Positions 1-9,052 of a DNA stretch of 64,000 nucleotides are shown here, one piece after another. The stretch is taken from positions 744,001 to 808,000 of the forward strand of contig CAVYVA010000004.1 in the NCBI GenBank assembly GCA_963771835.1. The letters run 5' to 3'. The notes under the pieces were generated by a model that was not told the DNA's origin, did no database searches, and worked only from the letters and a program-made list of their open reading frames with translations. This DNA comes from CAVQCJ01 sp963771835. GTDB lineage: Bacteria > Actinomycetota > Actinomycetes > Prado026. The first letter of the stretch is position 1; every line of letters begins with the position of its first letter. A program made the position numbers and the translations under genes.

Positions 1-394
1 CCTCGAGGCCGTCACGGACCTCCGCGTCGGTGGGGTCGGGGTTGTCCTTCAGCAGGTCGACGGCCGCGAGCATCATGCCGGGGGTGCAGTAGCCGCACTG
101 AAGACCGTGCTCGGAGTGGAAGGCCTTCTGGATGGGGTGCCACTCACCGTTCGCAAGACCCTGCACCGTGGTGATCTCGGCGCCGTCGGCCTGCACCGCG
201 AGCATCGCGCAGCTCTTCACGGAGCGGCCCCCCAGCAGCACGGTGCAGGCTCCGCAGTTCGAGGTGTCGCAGCCGATGGGGGTGCCGGTGCGGCCGAGGT
301 CGTCACGCAGGAAGTGGACGAGGAGCCGCCTCGGCTCCACATCGCGGTCGTACTTCGTTCCGTCGACGGTGACGCTGACGTGGACCGTGCTCAA
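1..394 (-). CDS. (2Fe-2S)-binding small subunit of a molybdenum hydroxylase (partial)
   Basis: Electron-transfer subunit of the xanthine dehydrogenase / aldehyde oxidase / CO dehydrogenase family (CoxS/CutS type), which carries electrons from the molybdopterin subunit through two [2Fe-2S] clusters. Reading the minus strand from 394 gives a plant-ferredoxin-like domain with the first cluster motif GCDTSNCGACTV and a following Cys (VKSC), then the start of the second [2Fe-2S] domain with CGYCTPG. These cysteines are all in place. The 3' end runs off the left edge of the window, so about 30 residues are probably missing. The start is a TTG preceded by a G-rich stretch; no ATG or GTG fits better, so the start is tentative. 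The large and FAD subunits would lie further left. Confidence 0.85.
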   Translation of the reverse strand, partial: MSTVHVSVTVDGTKYDRDVEPRRLLVHFLRDDLGRTGTPIGCDTSNCGACTVLLGGRSVKSCAMLAVQADGAEITTVQGLANGEWHPIQKAFHSEHGLQCGYCTPGMMLAAVDLLKDNPDPTDAEVRDGLE

Positions 395-512
395 GGGGCA
401 CCCCCAACGGGTCTGAAGGACGTATAGGCGCACCCTAGGACGCTCCCCGCGGTCGCACCACAGGAACGGGCGGTGGGTTTGGACCGTCGTCAGGCTGCCG
501 CGACGGCCCGGC

Positions 513-1341
513 TCAACGCTTGGGCCGGCCCCGCCGGTAGGTGGCCGCGACCAGGCCCCGCGGAGCATGCCGGGCCAGCGTCGACAGAACCTTCCAACGG
601 GCCGTCGGCACGCTGACCGGCCGGCCGCGGCCCAGGTCGGCGAGGGCGCCGTCGACCACCTGGTCGACCGTCAGCCACAGCCAGTCCGGGATCGCACTGA
701 CGTCCATCCCGCCACGCTGGTGGAACTCGGTACGGACGAAGCCCGGGCAGACGGCGGTCGCCCGCACGCCCGTGCCGGCCAGCTCCGCGGCCAGCCCTTC
801 GGTGAACGTCGTCACCCAGGACTTGGCCGCGTTGTAGGAGCCGCCGGGGATCCACCCGCCGACGGAGGAGATGTTGACGACCGCGCCGGCGCCGCGCGCG
901 ACCATGCCGGGGACCGCCGCATGCGTCAGCCGCAGCACCGCCCGGACCAGGACGTCCAGCTGTTCCTCCTCCGCGTCGACCGTGCTGACCGCGAACCGCC
1001 GGTTGACCCCGAAGCCCGCGTTGTTGACCAGCAGCGCGACCGGGCGCGAGGCGTCGTCGAGCGCGGTGCTCGACCCGCAGGCACTGCTCACGGTCGGACA
1101 GGTCCGCCGGCAGGACCTGGACGGCGCCGCCGTAGCGGTGCCGCAGGTCGGCCGCCTGCTGGTCCAGGCGGTCCACCGAGCGCGCGACCAGGACGAGGTC
1201 GTAGCCCCGCGACGCCAGCCGCTCGGCGAAGGCCGCCCCGATCCCGGACGTCGACCCCGTCACCAGCGCCACCGGCGCCCTCGATGCCCTCGATCCACTC
1301 GGTGCACTCGAAGCCCTCGAAGCCCCCGAAGCCCTGCTCAT
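513..1341 (-). CDS. Short-chain dehydrogenase/reductase, one apparent +1 shift
   Basis: NAD(P)-dependent oxidoreductase of the classical SDR family; substrate unknown. The first frame holds the Rossmann glycine motif TGSTSGIG and the DLSD segment. After a one-base excess near 1068 (GTC-GAG-C-ACC) the second frame continues with NNAG, the catalytic Ser region (NISSVGG) and the catalytic YNAAK motif, and stops at 513. Removing one base gives 275 aa, normal for the family, so I treat it as one gene. The N-terminus is odd: about 23 residues encoded by a degenerate 9-base repeat (Ser-Arg-Ala-Ser type) lie before VALVTG. A GTG at 1272 could be the real start. It is divergent from the aminotransferase. 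Confidence 0.8.
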
Positions 1342-1390
1342 GCCCCCAGCCTCGCACCACCTTCCCCAGGGGGCCTCTACGGTGGGCCGC

Positions 1391-2569
1391 GTGAAGAGGT
1401 CCCGGCCACTGCTCGCCCCGCACCTGGCGGGGCTGGGGACGACGATCTTCGCGGAGATGTCGGCGCTGGCGACCGCCACGGGCTCGATCAACCTGGGCCA
1501 GGGGTTCCCGGACACGGACGGGCCGCGCGCGGTGGCCGAGGCGGCTGCGGCGGCGATCCTGGCGGGGCGGGGGAACCAGTACCCGCCCGGGCCGGGCATC
1601 CCGGAGCTGCGGCACGCGATCGCCGCTCACCAGCTGGCGCAGTACGGCATCGGGCTCGACCCCGACACCCAGGTCCTGGTCACCGCGGGGGCCACCGAGG
1701 CGATCGCCGCGGCGATCCTCGCGCTGGTCGACACCGGCGACGAGGTGATCGCGCTTGAGCCGTACTACGACTCGTACGCCGCGACCGTCGCGATGGCCCG
1801 CGGCGTGCGGGTCCCGGTGACGCTGCGGGCGCCGTCGTTCCGGCTGGACGTGGCCGCGCTGCGCGCCGCAGTCACCGACCGGACGCGGCTGATCCTGCTG
1901 AACAGCCCGCACAACCCGACCGGCACCGTGCTCACCCGCGACGAGCTGGCCGCGGTCGCCGCCGTCGCGGTCGAGCACGACCTGCTGGTCGTCAGCGACG
2001 AGGTGTACGAGCACCTCACCTTCGACGGCGTGGAGCACATCCCGATCAGCACCCTGCCCGGGATGGCCGACCGCACCGTCACGATCTCCTCGGCCGGCAA
2101 GACGTTCTCGTTCACCGGCTGGAAGGTCGGCTGGGCGACCGGGTCGGCCGAGCTGGTCGCCGCGGTGCGGACCACCAAGCAGTTCCTCACGTTCGTGTCG
2201 GCCGGCCCGTTCCAGTACGCCGTGGCCGAGGCGCTCGCGGCCGACCCGACCGGCTTCGACGAGCTGCGCGCCGGGCTGCAGGACCGCCGCGACCAGCTGT
2301 GCGCGGGGCTGGCCGACCTCGGCTTCGAGGTCTTCGTGCCGGCGGGGACGTACTTCGCGACCACCGACGTACGACCGCTGGGGTGGACCGACGGGTTGGA
2401 GTTCTGTCGCGCGCTGCCGAAGCGGTGCGGCGTCGTCGCCGTGCCGCACCAGGTGTTCTACGACGATGTCGAGGCCGGACGGCCGCTGGTGCGCTGGGCG
2501 TTCTGCAAGCGGCCCCAGGTCCTGGACGACGCTCTTTCCCGACTGGCCGCCGGCCGGCTGGTCCGCTAG
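1391..2569 (+). CDS. Class I/II PLP-dependent aminotransferase
   Basis: Fold-type I aminotransferase of about 392 aa, of the group annotated as N-succinyldiaminopimelate aminotransferase (DapC-like) or kynurenine/methionine-type aminotransferase. Visible motifs are the N-terminal INLGQGFPD, the PHNPTG loop, the SDEVYEHL segment and the PLP lysine in SSAGKTFSFTGWKVGW (Lys about 237), with a C-terminal Arg in RWAF for the substrate carboxylate. I chose the GTG at 1391 because the upstream ATG at 1340 would overlap the start of the divergent dehydrogenase. Its stop shares a CTAG with the stop of the convergent membrane protein. Exact substrate cannot be told from sequence. Confidence 0.88.
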   Translation: MKRSRPLLAPHLAGLGTTIFAEMSALATATGSINLGQGFPDTDGPRAVAEAAAAAILAGRGNQYPPGPGIPELRHAIAAHQLAQYGIGLDPDTQVLVTAGATEAIAAAILALVDTGDEVIALEPYYDSYAATVAMARGVRVPVTLRAPSFRLDVAALRAAVTDRTRLILLNSPHNPTGTVLTRDELAAVAAVAVEHDLLVVSDEVYEHLTFDGVEHIPISTLPGMADRTVTISSAGKTFSFTGWKVGWATGSAELVAAVRTTKQFLTFVSAGPFQYAVAEALAADPTGFDELRAGLQDRRDQLCAGLADLGFEVFVPAGTYFATTDVRPLGWTDGLEFCRALPKRCGVVAVPHQVFYDDVEAGRPLVRWAFCKRPQVLDDALSRLAAGRLVR

Positions 2570-3117
2570 CCGCGCCGGGCGGGCCGGCGCTGCTGGGCCA
2601 CCAGCCGGAACGCAGCGAACGCGCCGATCGCGAGGAACGCCCACGACAGCGCGTCGCCGGGCGCCTTGATGATGAACTCGCCCCAGCCGATGTACTGCCC
2701 GACGAAGTCGACGGCGTCCAGGAAGCTCCCGTGCAGCACCTCCATACCGGCGACCAGCTGCGAGAGCACGAAGCCGAAGAGGATGCCGACCCCGGCCAAG
2801 GCCGCGGCCCCGAGCGCGACCTGCATGGACGCGGCCCGGCCCACTCGGTGCACGGCGTAGCCGACGCCGTACCCGACCCCGACCGCGACGATCCCCAGCT
2901 CGTAGTGGGTGACGTACACGAGCGCGGCCCAGACGATCGCACCGAGCAGCGCCGCTCCCGCTCCGGCCAGCAGGCCGCGCAGCGGGTCGCCCGGCTCCGG
3001 CTCTGGCACGGGCTGCGTGGGCGCGTAGGCGCCGTACTCGGGGAACGACGCCGGTGCCGCCGGCTCCGGCGCCTCGGCCGGCTCGGGAGACTCTGCCGGC
3101 TGGGTCGACTCGCTCAT
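2566..3117 (-). CDS. Hypothetical membrane protein with Pro/Glu-rich N-terminus
   Basis: A 183 aa protein that I do not recognise. The first 60 residues are low-complexity, rich in Pro, Glu and Ala, and probably cytoplasmic. They are followed by about four hydrophobic segments: LLAGAGAALLGAIVWAALV, a Gly/Val-rich stretch, ALGAAALAGVGILFGFVLS and WAFLAIGAFAAFRLV, ending in a basic tail. I chose the ATG at 3117 over an upstream extension that would add a run of arginines. It is convergent with the aminotransferase and its stop overlaps that gene's stop in a CTAG. No catalytic motif is visible. Confidence 0.65.
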   Translation of the reverse strand: MSESTQPAESPEPAEAPEPAAPASFPEYGAYAPTQPVPEPEPGDPLRGLLAGAGAALLGAIVWAALVYVTHYELGIVAVGVGYGVGYAVHRVGRAASMQVALGAAALAGVGILFGFVLSQLVAGMEVLHGSFLDAVDFVGQYIGWGEFIIKAPGDALSWAFLAIGAFAAFRLVAQQRRPARRG

Positions 3118-3261
3118 CGCGTACCCCCCTCGACGACGGGCCTGACGCCGTCGGCGCGCAGACCGTACCCGCTCCACCTCGCAGGACGTCGCAGAACGAC
3201 CCGAATTACTGCCGTAGGGGCCGATCAGAGGCGCCGTCTGCGAGGTGAAGCGAGCGCGAGG

Positions 3262-5838
3262 TCAGGACTTCGAGCTCACCGTGAGCGTGGTCCCGTCGAC
3301 GGCCACGTCCACGAGGACGACGTCACCGTCGCGCACCTCGCCGCCGAGGATCGCCTTCGCGAGCCGGTCGCCGATCTCGGTCTGCACGAGCCGTCGCAGT
3401 GGCCGGGCGCCGTAGACCGGGTCGAACCCGGCCAGCGCCAGCCACTCCCGTGCGGCCGCGGTGACCTCGAGGTCCAGCCGGCGCTCGGACAGCCGCTTCG
3501 CCAGCAGCGCCACCTGGAGGTCGACGATGCGGGCCAGCTCCTCGCTGCCAAGCGGTTCGAACACCACCACGTCGTCCAGCCGGTTCACGAACTCCGGCTT
3601 GAACGTCGCGCGCACGGCCGTCATCACCGCCTCGCGCCTGGCCTCGGAGTCCAGCGTCGGGTCGACGAGGAACGCCGAGCCGAGGTTGGAGGTCATCACC
3701 AGGATGACGTTCCGGAAGTCGACGGTGCGGCCCTGCCCGTCGGTGAGCCGGCCGTCGTCCAGCACCTGGAGCAGCAGGTCGAACACCTCCGGGTGCGCCT
3801 TCTCCACCTCGTCGAGCAGCACGACCGTGTACGGCCGCCGGCGCACGGCCTCGGTGAGCTGACCGCCCGCCTCGTACCCGACGTAGCCGGGCGGCGCGCC
3901 GACCAGGCGTGCGACCGAGTGCTTCTCGCCGTACTCGCTCATGTCGATCCGGACCATCGCCCGCTCGTCGTCGAACAGGAAGTCCGCCAGCGCCTTCGCC
4001 AGCTCGGTCTTGCCCACGCCCGTCGGGCCGAGGAACAGGAACGACCCGGTCGGCCGGTCGGGGTCGGAGATCCCGGCCCTGGCCCGGCGCACCGCGTCGG
4101 AGACGGCGCGCACCGCGCTGTGCTGACCCACCAGGCGCCGGCCGAGCTCGGACTCCATCCGCAGCAGCTTGGCCGTCTCGCCCTCGAGCAGCCGGCCGGC
4201 GGGGATGCCGGTCCAGGCGGCCACCACCTCGGCGACGTCGTCGGGGCCGACCTCCTCCTTGACCATGGCGCTGCGGGAGTTCGCCGCCTCGCGGGCGTGC
4301 GCCAGCTCGGCCTCGACCTCGCGGACGCGCCCGTACAGAAGCTTCGACGCCGTCTCCAGGTCGCCGGCCCGCTGCGCGAGCTCGGCCTCGGTGCGCAGCC
4401 GGTCGAGCTCCTCGGCGAGAGCGCCGGCCCGGTTGAGCGCGCCCTTCTCCTGGTCCCACCGCGCCACCAGGGCGGACAGCTGCTCCTGCTTGTCGGCGAG
4501 GTCGCGCCGCAGCCGCTCCAGCCGCTCGACGGAGGCCGGGTCCGTCTCCTTCTCCAGCGCGAGCTCCTCCATGCGGAGCCGGTCGACGGCGCGCTGCAGC
4601 TCGTCGATCTCGACGGGTCGCGAGTCGATCTCCATGCGCAGGCGCGACGCGGCCTCGTCGACGAGGTCGATCGCCTTGTCCGGCAGGAACCGCGAGGTGA
4701 TGTACCGGTTGGACAGCGTCGCCGCCGCCACCAGCGCGGCGTCGGCGATCTGCACCTTGTGGTGCGCCTCGTACTTCTCCCGCAGGCCCCGCAGGATCGC
4801 GATCGTGTCCTCGACCGACGGCTCGCCGACCATCACCTGCTGGAATCGCCGTTCGAGCGCGGCGTCCTTCTCGATGTGCTCGCGGTACTCGTCCAGCGTC
4901 GTGGCACCGACCATCCGCAGCTCGCCGCGGGCCAGCATGGGCTTGAGCATGTTGCCGGCGTCCATCGCGCTCTCGCCGGTCGCACCGGCGCCGACCACGG
5001 TGTGCAGCTCGTCGATGAAGGTGACCACCTGACCGTCGGAGCCCTTGATCTCCTCGAGCACGGCCTTGAGCCGCTCCTCGAACTCGCCGCGGTACTTCGC
5101 CCCGGCGACCATGGCGGCGAGGTCCAGGGAGACCAGGCGCTTGCCCCGCAACGACTCCGGGACGTCGCCGGCGACGATCCGCTGCGCGAGCCCTTCGACG
5201 ACGGCGGTCTTGCCGACGCCGGGCTCGCCGATCAGCACCGGGTTGTTCTTGGTCCGCCGCGACAGCACCTGCACGACGCGGCGGATCTCGGCGTCGCGCC
5301 CGATCACGGGGTCGATGTCGCCCTTGCGGGCCCGTGCGGTGAGGTCGACGCCGTACTTCTCCAGGGCCTTGAAGGAGCCCTCCGGATCGGCCGACGCGAC
5401 CCGGGCCGAGCCGCGGACGCGATCGAGTGCCGCGGCGAGCTCCGCCTCGGTGGCACCGTGCGCCTGCAGCAGGTCCGCGGCCTCGGCCCCGGCCGCGGCG
5501 ATCCCGAGCAGGAGGTGCTCGGTGGACAGGTACGCGTCGCCGCGGGCCTGCGCCCGCTCGGTGGCGACTGCGAGCGCCCGCTGGAGGGCGCCGGACGCCT
5601 GCGGTCCGGAGACCGTCGTGCCGCTGGCGCGCGGCAGGTTCGCCGCGGCCACGTCGGTCGCCGCCAGCAGGGCCGGGCGGGCGACGCCGACCGCGTCCAG
5701 CAGCGCCAGCGCGATGCCGTCCGGCTGCTTCAGCAGGGCGTCGAGCAGGTGCACCGGCTCGAGCGCCGGGTTGCCGGCCGAGACCGCGCTGCGCTGGGCG
5801 GCCGCGATCGCTTCCTGGCTGCGGGTGGTGAGGTCCAT
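3262..5838 (-). CDS. clpB: ATP-dependent disaggregase ClpB
   Basis: Hexameric AAA+ chaperone of 858 aa that extracts polypeptides from aggregates together with DnaK, DnaJ and GrpE. The order is the N-terminal Clp repeat domain, first AAA+ module with Walker A GEPGVGKT, a long coiled-coil middle domain rich in Glu/Arg/Leu (which distinguishes ClpB from ClpA/ClpC), and a second AAA+ module with GPTGVGKT and the DEVEKAHP Walker B region. Length and domains are complete with no frame problem. It lies about 6 kb from the dnaK operon, so the window holds the full bichaperone system. I see no clear HAIR palindrome between 5839 and 5960, so its regulation is not evident here. Confidence 0.97.
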   Translation of the reverse strand: MDLTTRSQEAIAAAQRSAVSAGNPALEPVHLLDALLKQPDGIALALLDAVGVARPALLAATDVAAANLPRASGTTVSGPQASGALQRALAVATERAQARGDAYLSTEHLLLGIAAAGAEAADLLQAHGATEAELAAALDRVRGSARVASADPEGSFKALEKYGVDLTARARKGDIDPVIGRDAEIRRVVQVLSRRTKNNPVLIGEPGVGKTAVVEGLAQRIVAGDVPESLRGKRLVSLDLAAMVAGAKYRGEFEERLKAVLEEIKGSDGQVVTFIDELHTVVGAGATGESAMDAGNMLKPMLARGELRMVGATTLDEYREHIEKDAALERRFQQVMVGEPSVEDTIAILRGLREKYEAHHKVQIADAALVAAATLSNRYITSRFLPDKAIDLVDEAASRLRMEIDSRPVEIDELQRAVDRLRMEELALEKETDPASVERLERLRRDLADKQEQLSALVARWDQEKGALNRAGALAEELDRLRTEAELAQRAGDLETASKLLYGRVREVEAELAHAREAANSRSAMVKEEVGPDDVAEVVAAWTGIPAGRLLEGETAKLLRMESELGRRLVGQHSAVRAVSDAVRRARAGISDPDRPTGSFLFLGPTGVGKTELAKALADFLFDDERAMVRIDMSEYGEKHSVARLVGAPPGYVGYEAGGQLTEAVRRRPYTVVLLDEVEKAHPEVFDLLLQVLDDGRLTDGQGRTVDFRNVILVMTSNLGSAFLVDPTLDSEARREAVMTAVRATFKPEFVNRLDDVVVFEPLGSEELARIVDLQVALLAKRLSERRLDLEVTAAAREWLALAGFDPVYGARPLRRLVQTEIGDRLAKAILGGEVRDGDVVLVDVAVDGTTLTVSSKS

Positions 5839-5972
5839 CGGGCTCCACAGGAGAGGTCGTACGACAGGGGCGTGTCAGCAGTCCACGGAGGCGACGCTAG
5901 ACGGCTCGTACAACGCCCACACCAGAAGCCTTCTTCCCTCGTCCGGCCGGCCCGGGAGAGGCATATGACTGA

Positions 5973-5990
5973 CCGTTCAGACAGTAACGG
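5973..5990. promoter_or_regulatory. Inverted repeat CCGTT-N8-AACGG upstream of ferredoxin gene
   Basis: Perfect 5-base inverted repeat with an 8-base spacer, lying about 40 bases before the ferredoxin start and about 135 bases from the divergent clpB start. Size and position fit a repressor operator, for example of a TetR-family protein, but no regulator gene is adjacent. Function is inferred from position only. Confidence 0.35.
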
Positions 5991-6029
5991 CTAGAGTGTC
6001 CGGCTCCGGGGCGGCTGGAGGCGACGGTC

Positions 6030-6221
6030 ATGCAGGTGGCGGTGGACACCGGGCTGCGCCAGGACCACGCGCAGTGCTGCCTGGTCGCGCCGGAGGTCTT
6101 CGGGGCCGACGCCGGCGGCCGGCTGGTCGTGCTTCTCGAGCGGCCCTCCGACGACCTGCGCGCCGCCGTCGAGGAGGCCGAGCAGGTCTGTCCGATGCAG
6201 GCGATCCGGGTGGAAGGCTGA
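6030..6221 (+). CDS. Small ferredoxin of the [3Fe-4S]/P450 type, first Cys replaced
   Basis: 63 aa protein of the small actinobacterial ferredoxin family that passes electrons to P450s and related oxygenases. The family normally has C-x5-C near the N-terminus and a Cys-Pro near the C-terminus. Here the second and third ligands are present (QCCLVAPEVF and QVCPMQAIRV), but the first is Arg: the segment reads LRQDHAQCC where LCQDHxQC is expected, a one-base difference (CGC for TGC). An extra Cys sits directly after the second ligand. It lies 5 bases before a ferredoxin reductase gene, so the two are surely co-transcribed. Either the cluster is altered or the Arg codon is a sequence error; see findings. 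Confidence 0.8.
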   Translation: MQVAVDTGLRQDHAQCCLVAPEVFGADAGGRLVVLLERPSDDLRAAVEEAEQVCPMQAIRVEG

Positions 6222-6226
6222 GCGAC

Positions 6227-7496
6227 GTGACATCCCGTACGCAGGCGGGGCGCGTGGTCGTGGTGGGCGCCGGGCTGGGCGGGCTGCGCGCTGCCGAGCA
6301 GCTGCGCACGGCCGGCTACGCCGGCGAGGTGGTCGTCCTCGGCGACGAGCCGCACCTTCCGTACAGCCGCCCGCCGCTGTCCAAGGAGGGGCTCGCGAGC
6401 GGGCTCGACCACGAGACGGTGGCGTTCCGCCGCAAGTCCTCCGTCGACGACGTGCTCTGGCGGCTCGGCGGTCCGCAGAACACCGTCACCGGGGTCGACC
6501 TGGCCGCGCGCACGGTCCGCCTCGCGGACGGCGCTCGAGCTCGCGTACGACGGCCTGGTCATGGCCACCGGCGTCAGTGCGCGCCGGCTGCCGCTGGACG
6601 CACCCCTGGGCTGGCGGCACGTGGTCCGCACCCTGGACGACGCCTCGACGCTGCGCGACCGCCTGACGCCGGGGACCCGGGTGGTGGTGATCGGCGCGGG
6701 ATTCATCGGCTGCGAGGTCGCGGCGACCGCCCGCGTGCTCGGCTGCGAGGTCGACGTGGTCGACCCGATGGCAGTGCCGCTGCTGCGCCCGCTCGGCGCG
6801 CAGCTGGGCCGGGAGATCCAGCGACGGCACACCGAGCGCGGGGTGCGCTTCCACCTCGGCCGCACCGTCGCGCGGATGGACGGCGACGACGCTGGACCGC
6901 GCGGGGTCACGCTGGACGACGGCACCGACCTGGTGGCGACCGTCGTGGTGGAGGCCGTGGGGTCCGTGCCCAACGTCGGGTGGCTGGCCGGCAACGGGCT
7001 GGACCTGTCCGACGGCGTGCTCTGCGACACCGGGCTGCGCGCGGTGGGGCCGCACGGGGCGCTGCGGGACGCGGTGGCCGTCGGCGACATCGCCCGCTTC
7101 CCCAACGTGCTGTTCGACGACGTCCCCCGCCGCGTCGAGCACTGGAACTTCCCGACCGAGACGGCCAAGCGTGCGGCCAAGGTCCTGGCCGCCGACCTCG
7201 CCGCACGCGCGGACGGCCGCGACAGCAGCGCCGACCCCGACCCGATCGAGGCGCTCGGCGACTACACCCCGATGCCGGCCTTCTGGAGCGACCAGTTCGA
7301 CCTGCGCCTGCAGTCGTTCGGCCTGCCCGGGATCGGCGGCGACGACATCCGGGTGCTCGAGGGCGAGCTCACCGGCGAGTGCGCCGTCGGCTACCACCGC
7401 GACGGTGTCCTGGTCGGCGTGGTCTTCCTCGGGATGGCGGCGCGGTTCTCGCACTACCGCGGTCTCATCGCCGCGCGCGAGTCCAGCGCGGTCTAG
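6227..7496 (+). CDS. FAD-dependent NAD(P)H ferredoxin reductase, one apparent +1 shift
   Basis: Flavoprotein that reduces the upstream ferredoxin with NAD(P)H. The first frame has the FAD-binding GAGLGGLRAAEQLR and the PYSRPPLSK motif typical of P450-system ferredoxin reductases. After an excess base near 6536 (GCT-C-GAG) the second frame has ATG at the second FAD motif, the NAD-binding GAGFIGCEVA and the C-terminal GD-I-ARFPN and ELTGECAV segments. Corrected length is 422 aa, normal for the family. The GTG at 6227 follows the ferredoxin stop by 5 bases. It converges on hspR with a shared CTAG stop. Confidence 0.87.
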
Positions 7497-7840
7497 GACC
7501 GCGGGGTACGGGGGCGCCACACCACCAGGGCGGCGCTGCTGCGCTCGGTCTCCAGCTGCACGAGCCGGCGACGCAGCCGGGCCACCTCGTCCTCGAGGTC
7601 GAGCACCCGCCGGATCCCTTCGAGGTTCACGCCCTCGTTCGACAGCCGCTGCACCTCGCGCAGCAGGGCGATGTCCCGGGCCGAGTAGCGGCGGCCGCCG
7701 CCGGGTGCGCGGCCCGGCACGACCAGACCCAGCCGGTCGTAGGTGCGCAACGTCTGCGCGTGCAGCCCGGACAGCTCGGCCGCCACCGAGATGACGTACA
7801 CCGGCAGGTCCTCGCCGGGGGTGAAGCCGGTCTCGCTCAT
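7493..7840 (-). CDS. hspR: Heat-shock repressor HspR (MerR family)
   Basis: 115 aa MerR-family DNA-binding repressor that binds HAIR palindromes and shuts off the dnaK operon, with DnaK as co-repressor in studied actinomycetes. The winged helix is clear: YVISVAAELSGLHAQTLRTYDRLGL followed by RRYSARDIALLREVQRLSNEG, then a leucine-rich dimer helix. It is the last gene of dnaK-grpE-dnaJ-hspR. As written, the dnaJ frame runs straight into it without a stop. I place the start at the ATG at 7840, because one base less in dnaJ would put a dnaJ TGA over this ATG in the common ATGA overlap. Confidence 0.93.
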   Translation of the reverse strand: MSETGFTPGEDLPVYVISVAAELSGLHAQTLRTYDRLGLVVPGRAPGGGRRYSARDIALLREVQRLSNEGVNLEGIRRVLDLEDEVARLRRRLVQLETERSSAALVVWRPRTPRS

Positions 7841-9049
7841 GCCGCACCGGTCCTGTGCGTCGCGCACCCGGGCGGCCTCGAGCAGGCCGGCCCGCGGGTC
7901 GTCGCCGGCGGTCGCGTCCCGGTACGCCTCGAGCGCCTCCCGGGCCTTGCCGTCCAGCTTCTGCGGGACGGCGACCTGGACCGTCACCAGCAGGTCGCCC
8001 CGGCTGCCGTCCCGGCGGGCCACGCCCTTGCCCTTGACCCGGAACGTTCGGCCGTCGGCGGTCCCGGCCGGGAGCTTCAACGTCACCGGCGCCCCGCCGA
8101 GGGTGGGCACGGACACCTGCGCGCCCAGCGCCAGCTCCGGGTACGTCGCCGGCAGGGTCAGCGTCAGGTGGTCGTCACGGCGGCCGAACAGCGGGTGCGC
8201 GGACACGTGCACGACGATGTACAGGTCGCCGGCCGGACCGCCGCGCTCGCCCGGTGCGCCCTTGCCCTTGAGCCGGATCCGCTGGCCGTCCTTCACCCCG
8301 GCCGGGATGCGCGCGTTCACGGTGCGGGTGGACTGCGCCCGCCCGCTGCCGTGGCACACCGGGCAGGGGTCGTCGACGACGAGCCCGCGCCCGCGGCAGT
8401 CGCGGCAGGGCTCGGCGAACGCGAAGCCGCCGGCGTTCCTGCTGGTCTGGCCGGCGCCCTGGCAGGTGGGGCACAGCCGCGGGGTCGTGCCCGCCTTCGC
8501 GCCGGTGCCGTGACAGGTCGGGCAGGCCGCCTCCCCGGTCAGCCGCAGCGGCACGGTGACGCCGTCGACCGCCTCGCTGAACGACAGCGTCACCTCGGAC
8601 TCGATGTCGGCACCGCGCCGGGCCGCCTGGGCGGACGGACCGCGTCCGCGGCCGAACAGCCCGCCGAGCACGTCGCCCAGCCCACCGCCGCCCGCGCCGG
8701 CACCGCCGCCGAACAGGTCGCCCAGGTCGAACCCGACACCGGCGCCCCCCTGGCCCGGGTAGCCGCCCGGGCCCCGCCCGCCCCCGCCGGACCCGAACCG
8801 CAGCCCGCCGGACCCGAACAGCGCCCTGGCCTCGTCGTACTCGCGCCGGCTCTTGTCGTCCGAGAGCACGTCGTACGCCTCGGAGATCTCCTTGAACCGG
8901 TCCTCGGAGGCCGAGTCGCCCTTGTTCGCGTCGGGGTGATGGGTGCGGGCCAGCTTGCGGTAGGCCTTCTTGATGTCGGCCGCGGTCGCGTCCTTGGCCA
9001 CGCCGAGGACCTTGTAGAAGTCCTTCTCGAGGTAGTCCTTGGTGGACAC
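7837..9049 (-). CDS. dnaJ: Co-chaperone DnaJ, one apparent +1 shift near its end
   Basis: Hsp40 that stimulates DnaK ATPase and delivers substrates. It has a J-domain with the HPD motif (ARTHHPDANK, about residue 36), a Gly/Phe-rich linker, and a zinc domain with four repeats (CPTCHGTG, CPTCQGAG, CRDCRGRG, CPVCHGSG), then the C-terminal substrate domains. After DDPRAGLLEAARV, where such proteins normally end, the frame continues into hspR. Reading one excess base (GTG-C) there yields a short tail ending at TGA 7839-7837, overlapping the hspR ATG and giving 403 aa. Start is at 9049, just after grpE. Confidence 0.93.
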
Positions 9050-9052
9050 GGG

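Noticed and set aside
2299..5994. A 1231 aa open frame on the plus strand
   Set aside because: It is antisense to clpB, has Arg/Gly/Asp-rich composition without any recognisable domain, and is a normal high-GC shadow of the real gene.
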